64,000 nt of DNA from Oceaniglobus indicus (lineage in GTDB: Bacteria; Pseudomonadota; Alphaproteobacteria; Rhodobacterales; Rhodobacteraceae), in contig NZ_NMZM01000010.1 of NCBI RefSeq assembly GCF_002751875.1, forward strand, positions 1 to 64,000, read 5' to 3'. Numbering within the stretch: position 1 is the stretch's first letter; each line of letters begins with the position of its first letter. The translations under genes and the position numbers were made by a program. The notes below the pieces were generated by a model. That model saw only the letters and a list, made by a program, of their open reading frames with translations, had not been told where the DNA came from and ran no database searches. Shown here one piece after another: positions 60,280-64,000 of this stretch.

Positions 60280-60347
60280 ATCAGATCTCCTGCAGGCGGA
60301 CGGACGGCCGACAGGGCAACGATCCGCCGCGGTGTGTCAAGGCGCGG

Positions 60348-61100
60348 TCAGTGAATCAGCGATCCGCCGTTCACGTCCACTTCGGTTCCGGTGCAATAGG
60401 CCGAAAGCTCCGACGCCAGGAACAGCGCGCAGCCCGCCACGTCCGACGCCTGACCGACCCGGCCCATGGGAATACCTTCGAGGATGCCGCGCTCCTGCTC
60501 GGGGGTCAGCTTGCCCGCCGTGATGTCGGTGGCGATGAAGCCGGGGCAGATCGCGTTGACGCGCACGTTGTCCGGCGCCAGCTCGCGCGCCATCGCCTTG
60601 GTCAGGCCCAGCACACCGCCCTTGGCTGCCGAATAATGCGGCCCGCCGAAGATGCCGCCGCCGCGTTGCGCCGATACGGACGAGATGTTGACGATGCTGC
60701 CGCGGCCCGCCGCGCGCATGGCCGGGATCACCGCCTGGCTGGCATAGAGGGTGCCGCGCAGGTTCACGTCCAGCACCGCGTCATAGTTTTCCGGCGCGAT
60801 GTCCATGATTTTCAGCGGTTGGGTGATCCCGGCGTTGTTCACCAGAACGTCGATCTGTCCCCACCGCGTCAGCACCGCGGCAACGGCATCGTCGCAGGCG
60901 GCCTTGTCGGTCACGTCGCAGGCCAAGCCGATGTGATCGTTGCCCAGATCCGCTGCCGCGCCCTGTGCCGCGTCGCGGTCCAGATCCAGGATCGCCACCG
61001 TCGCGCCGTGTTCGGTGAACATCCGCGCCATCGCCTTGCCCAGCCCCCGGGGGCCCGCGCCGCCGGTGATCACCGCATACCGGCCTTCAAGAAGTTTCAT
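60348..61100 (-). CDS. SDR-family oxidoreductase
   Basis: The 250-residue classical SDR has a cofactor loop GGAGPRGLGKAMA (an unusual spaced form), NNAG, Ser in NISSVS and the catalytic YSAAK. The start was set at 61100 (MKLLEG) because GGAG lies seven bases upstream; an ATG at 61106 overlapping the transketolase stop is the alternative. It is tightly linked to the split transketolase, so it probably handles a ketose, polyol or sugar acid of the same pathway. Confidence 0.83.
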   Translation of the reverse strand: MKLLEGRYAVITGGAGPRGLGKAMARMFTEHGATVAILDLDRDAAQGAAADLGNDHIGLACDVTDKAACDDAVAAVLTRWGQIDVLVNNAGITQPLKIMDIAPENYDAVLDVNLRGTLYASQAVIPAMRAAGRGSIVNISSVSAQRGGGIFGGPHYSAAKGGVLGLTKAMARELAPDNVRVNAICPGFIATDITAGKLTPEQERGILEGIPMGRVGQASDVAGCALFLASELSAYCTGTEVDVNGGSLIH

Positions 61101-61102
61101 CG

Positions 61103-62146
61103 TCATTCTCCGACCCATCCCTTAATGCTCTCGACCACGCGATCCACCGACAGCCCATACATGTGGTGCAAGGTCGGCAATGCCCCGGCTTCCAGGAACG
61201 CATCGGGCAGGCCGATCATGCGGAATTGCGGCGTCACGCCGTTTGTCATCAGCAGCGACGCCACCGCTTCGCCCAGCCCCCCGACAACCGAATGGTTTTC
61301 AGCGGTGACCACCAGGCGGCCGCCCTTGCGGGCCTCGGCCAGTATCGTGTCGCGATCCAGCGGCTTGATCGTCGGCACGTGCAGCACGCCGACATCGACG
61401 CCGTCTTTCTCCAGCTGAACGGCGGCATCCAGCGCGCGCATGGTCATGAAACCGGTGGAAATCACCAGAACGTCGCGGCCTTCGCGGATCGTCTGGGCCT
61501 TTCCAAGCTGGAACCGGTAATCCGGCTTGTGACGGCGCAACACCGACGGCACCTTGCCGCGCAGCAGGCGGGCATAGACCGGGCCGGGGTGCGCCGCGAT
61601 CTCGGGCACCATGTCGGCCACGTCGTCGGCATCGCAGGGATCGACAATGGTCAGGTTCGGCAGGCCGCGGAAGATCGCGATATCCTCGGTCGCCTGATGG
61701 CTGGGGCCGTATCCGGTGGTCAGCCCCGGCAGGGCGCAGACGATCTTTACGGCCAAGTTCTCCTCGGCGATCGCCATGGCGATGAAATCATAGGCGCGGC
61801 GTGCGGCGAAGACGGCATAGGTGGTCGCGAAGGGAATGAACCCCTCGCGCGCCAGACCCGATGCCGCCGACATCAACACCTGTTCGGCCATGCCCATCTG
61901 ATAGAACCGGTCGGGCATCGCGTTGGCGAAAACATGCAGGTCGGTGTATTTCGACAGGTCCGCCGACAGCCCGACGATGCGCTCGTCCCGTTTCGCCAGA
62001 TCCACCAGGGCGTGGCCGAACGGCGCCGCCACGGTGTCATATCCTTCGGCGGCCAGAGAGGCGATCATCGCGCTGGTCGCCTGGCGTTCGGATTTCGGCA
62101 CGGCCTGTCGCGGCTCGTATTTGCGTCGCATGGAATCGTGGGTCAT
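61103..62146 (-). CDS. Transketolase C-terminal subunit
   Basis: The 347-residue protein carries the pyrimidine-binding and C-terminal domains of a two-subunit transketolase (residues about 35-195 and 215-335). The conserved Glu that activates thiamine diphosphate is in FYQMGMAEQVLMSAASGLA, followed by the usual DFIAMAIAEEN. It must pair with the N-terminal subunit, whose stop overlaps this ATG by four bases. Split transketolases often act in specialised sugar pathways rather than in the pentose phosphate cycle. Confidence 0.9.
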   Translation of the reverse strand: MTHDSMRRKYEPRQAVPKSERQATSAMIASLAAEGYDTVAAPFGHALVDLAKRDERIVGLSADLSKYTDLHVFANAMPDRFYQMGMAEQVLMSAASGLAREGFIPFATTYAVFAARRAYDFIAMAIAEENLAVKIVCALPGLTTGYGPSHQATEDIAIFRGLPNLTIVDPCDADDVADMVPEIAAHPGPVYARLLRGKVPSVLRRHKPDYRFQLGKAQTIREGRDVLVISTGFMTMRALDAAVQLEKDGVDVGVLHVPTIKPLDRDTILAEARKGGRLVVTAENHSVVGGLGEAVASLLMTNGVTPQFRMIGLPDAFLEAGALPTLHHMYGLSVDRVVESIKGWVGE

Positions 62147-62985
62147 TCGGGCATCCCCGCATCCAGTGTCTCAAGGGCGCGGGCCCATTCGTCGGGGTCG
62201 ACCCGGACGAAATGCGCGCTTTCGCGGGCCTCCAGGAAATCGACGCCCTTGCACATCAGCGTGTCGAAGATGATGACGCGGGGCCGGTCGCCCGGTTCGG
62301 CGCGGGCGGCGTCCAGCGCCGCCACGACCGCGGCCATGTCGTTGCCATCCACCCGCTGCGTGTGCCACCCGAACGCGGCCCACTTGCCTTCCTCGGGCAC
62401 GCGCGCCAAGGCTTCGGTCGCCTTGCCGTCGGCCTGCTGGTCGTTGAAATCGACCAGGCAGATCAGGTTGCCCAACCCGTGCTGCACCGCCGACATCGCC
62501 GCCTCCCAGGTCGACCCCTCGCCCAACTCGCCGTCGGACATCAGGTTGTAGACGAAGGCGGGGTTGTCTTTCCGCTTCAGCCCCATGGCCATGCCCACGG
62601 CGATGCCCAGGCCATGACCCAGCGATCCACCGGTGATCTCCATCCCCGGGGTATAGGACGCCATGCCCGACATCGGCATCCGGCTGTCGTCCATGCCGTA
62701 TGTCTCAAGCTCGTCCTCGGGCAGGATGCCGGCCTCGATCAGCGCGGCGTAAAGCGCGATGGCATAATGGCCGATGGACAGCAGGAACCGGTCGCGCCCC
62801 TCCCATTCGGGATCGTCGGGGCGATGGTTCAGCGCGTGGAAGAAGCTCGCCGCCAGCACATCGGCGATGCCCAGCGCCTGGCCGATATATCCCTGCCCCT
62901 GCACCTCGCCCATGCGCAGCGCCTTGCGCCGGATGTTCCAGGCGCGCCGCTCAAGCGACATGTTGTCGAAACGTCTGTTGTCCAT
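62143..62985 (-). CDS. Transketolase N-terminal subunit
   Basis: The 280-residue protein is the thiamine-diphosphate pyrophosphate-binding half of a split transketolase. The GDG motif appears as SDGELGEGSTWEAA, and the SIGHYAIALYAAL and GSLGHGLGIAVGMAMG segments are typical. It has a GGAGGGG ribosome site and is the first gene of the operon that continues with the C-subunit, two SDRs and the AroE-like gene. Confidence 0.92.
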   Translation of the reverse strand: MDNRRFDNMSLERRAWNIRRKALRMGEVQGQGYIGQALGIADVLAASFFHALNHRPDDPEWEGRDRFLLSIGHYAIALYAALIEAGILPEDELETYGMDDSRMPMSGMASYTPGMEITGGSLGHGLGIAVGMAMGLKRKDNPAFVYNLMSDGELGEGSTWEAAMSAVQHGLGNLICLVDFNDQQADGKATEALARVPEEGKWAAFGWHTQRVDGNDMAAVVAALDAARAEPGDRPRVIIFDTLMCKGVDFLEARESAHFVRVDPDEWARALETLDAGMPE

Positions 62986-63052
62986 GGTCCCCTCCGCTGT
63001 CGCGGACCCTGCCACAGCGCGGGCACCGGGGCCAAGGTGCAAATGCCGCCTT

Positions 63053-63520
63053 TCAGGAGGCTTTCAAAACCTCGCGGATCGCGGGCACCTTTTTCGGCTT
63101 GTCGACCAGCGACAGCAGCATGTCGCGCAACTCGGGTTCGTCCACCCGGCGCGCGGCGCCCTTGACGCTGAACCATTTGCGCTTGCGTTCGTCACGTTCC
63201 TTCCACCGCTTCTTCAGCCGCTCGACAACCAGCGGATACAGACGCACCCGAATCGGCAGGGACGATCCATCGTCCAGCGTCTTGCGATAGCGGTAATCGC
63301 CCAGCGGCTCGGATCCGATGGCACCGACGGCGCCCGCTTCCTCGAGCGCTTCGATCTCGGCGGCGCGCCACGGCTTCTTGCCGTCCATCAGCCACCCCTT
63401 GGGCACGATCCACCGCCCGGTGCCGCGCGACGTCACCATCAGAACCCGCATCCGGCCCTCGTCGTCCCAACGCAGCGGCAGGGCGGCGATCTGTTTCTCG
63501 ATCCGCTCGCGTCGCGCCAT
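63053..63520 (-). CDS. Nudix hydrolase, diphosphoinositol polyphosphate phosphatase-like
   Basis: The 155-residue protein resembles the alphaproteobacterial Nudix group with a GTGRWIVPKGWLMDGK strand followed by the box AAEIEALEEAGA. In this group the first Glu of the box and the Arg of REXXEE differ from the consensus (here Lys and Ile), while the EE pair is intact. Relatives hydrolyse diadenosine or inositol polyphosphates. The ATG is in the upstream stop (TGATG), so it is coupled to the PhoU-domain gene. Confidence 0.82.
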   Translation of the reverse strand: MARRERIEKQIAALPLRWDDEGRMRVLMVTSRGTGRWIVPKGWLMDGKKPWRAAEIEALEEAGAVGAIGSEPLGDYRYRKTLDDGSSLPIRVRLYPLVVERLKKRWKERDERKRKWFSVKGAARRVDEPELRDMLLSLVDKPKKVPAIREVLKAS

Positions 63521-64000
63521 CACGTCGGCTCCGTCGCATCGGGGCTGAGGCGGCTGGACAGCAACGCCCCCGTTTCGCGGGCGATGGGATAGCCGACGCT
63601 GGAGAACGCCGTGTTGATCTGTTTCAGCGCGCGGATCGTTTCCTGGTGCAGGTTGCTGGTTTCGATACTTGCGGCGATACCGCTGCGCAGCCGGGCAAGA
63701 TGCCGCGTCTGAAGACGGGTTTCGGCGTCGCGCGCGCGGTCCTTCTCCTCGACCAGCTGGATCGCGGCATCGGCGTCGCCCGACATCAGCACGTTCAGCG
63801 CCAGCTGCGCGTTCGACAGGACGCGGTCGTGAAAATCCGACAGGTCACGCCAGCCTTCGTCGGAAAACCGCAAGCCTTCTTCATGCATCCGCCGCGCCAT
63901 GCCGACCAGGTTCGACGATACCTGATCGCCCGCGTCTTCCAGGTTGTTGGCAATGGTGGCGATGTCCATCGACCGGCGGGCCTGTCGTTTTGTCGGGCCT
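63520..64000 (-). CDS. Na/Pi cotransporter family protein, C-terminal PhoU-like part (partial)
   Basis: The frame is open to the right edge, so only about 160 C-terminal residues are present. They form a PhoU-like helical bundle, beginning near MDIATIANNLEDAG and containing FSDEGWRDLSDFHDRV and LRSGIAASIETSNLHQETIRALKQIN. This pattern matches the cytoplasmic tail of NptA-type Na/Pi cotransporters. An internal ATG at 63969 could make a short protein, but no ribosome site is seen there and the frame continues upstream. Confidence 0.75.
   Translation of the reverse strand, partial: GPTKRQARRSMDIATIANNLEDAGDQVSSNLVGMARRMHEEGLRFSDEGWRDLSDFHDRVLSNAQLALNVLMSGDADAAIQLVEEKDRARDAETRLQTRHLARLRSGIAASIETSNLHQETIRALKQINTAFSSVGYPIARETGALLSSRLSPDATEPT

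Overview
The window is a 64 kb piece of a high-GC alphaproteobacterial chromosome, most likely a marine Rhodobacteraceae (Roseobacter group) bacterium. The evidence is the protein content: a close-looking taurine-pyruvate aminotransferase, the order rsmB, heparinase-like, purH, lspA, DUF3035 lipoprotein, M16 pair, the small DUF465, DUF1150 and DUF1674 proteins, a CIRCE-controlled groESL, a cyanide-insensitive type cytochrome bd oxidase, a DmdC-like acyl-CoA dehydrogenase and a dimethylglycine-dehydrogenase-like demethylase. It reads as ordinary core chromosome. I see no phage, transposase, CRISPR array, rRNA operon or replication origin. One tRNA is present, tRNA-Pro(CGG) at 40709-40785.

Layout. 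1-6.5 kb: MsrPQ methionine-sulfoxide repair pair, a secreted fasciclin protein, a CDF metal exporter, an SH3 protein, a 2-hydroxyacid dehydrogenase, a PAS protein and CsbD. 6.6-14.2 kb: a large four-domain flavin demethylase, a membrane protein, a heat-shock Hsp20-DUF1150 operon, YdcH, purEK, a lipase-like protein and a Nudix hydrolase. 14.3-20.3 kb: groESL with a textbook promoter and CIRCE, a PAS-GAF-GGDEF diguanylate cyclase, a DUF2161/DUF2750 pair and a manganese pyrophosphatase. 20.4-24.6 kb: cydAB with a 31-residue third membrane subunit, then taurine-pyruvate aminotransferase.

25.2-29.5 kb is the most coherent catabolic unit: SDR dehydrogenase, KDGal kinase, KDPGal aldolase, SMP-30 lactonase and aldose 1-epimerase. 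Together they make a De Ley-Doudoroff-type sugar (galactose-like) oxidation route that lacks only a dehydratase here. 29.5-33.4 kb: an MBL hydrolase coupled to a DmdC-like acyl-CoA dehydrogenase, diverging from the tRNA threonylcarbamoyladenosine synthase. 33.6-39.6 kb: leucine genes leuC, leuD and leuB, interrupted by a DUF308 membrane protein and by a membrane-protein/EEP-family pair. 39.7-45.5 kb: EamA exporter, tRNA-Pro, mutL, gamma-glutamyltransferase and a GhrA-type reductase.

45.5-54.9 kb is a long leftward block: a catalytic M16 peptidase plus a partner without the zinc motif, DUF3035 lipoprotein, lspA, purH, heparinase-like protein and RsmB. 54.3-58.7 kb: a DUF1674 (SDHAF4-like) protein, dapB, rbfA, truB and a uracil-DNA glycosylase-like protein. 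58.7-63.0 kb is a tightly overlapped leftward operon of a split transketolase, two SDRs and an AroE-like dehydrogenase. Its substrate is not obvious. The right edge carries a Nudix hydrolase and the PhoU-like C-terminus of a probable Na/Pi cotransporter running off the window.

The least explained sequence features are a dispersed motif GAGTATTT-N3-GCAAGAAAAAG (four good copies, one inside purH), several perfect dyads in front of genes, two convergent gene pairs sharing a CTAG double stop, and an SDR dehydrogenase whose catalytic YxxxK lysine reads as asparagine. I found no clear evidence of a wholly new defence or mobile system.
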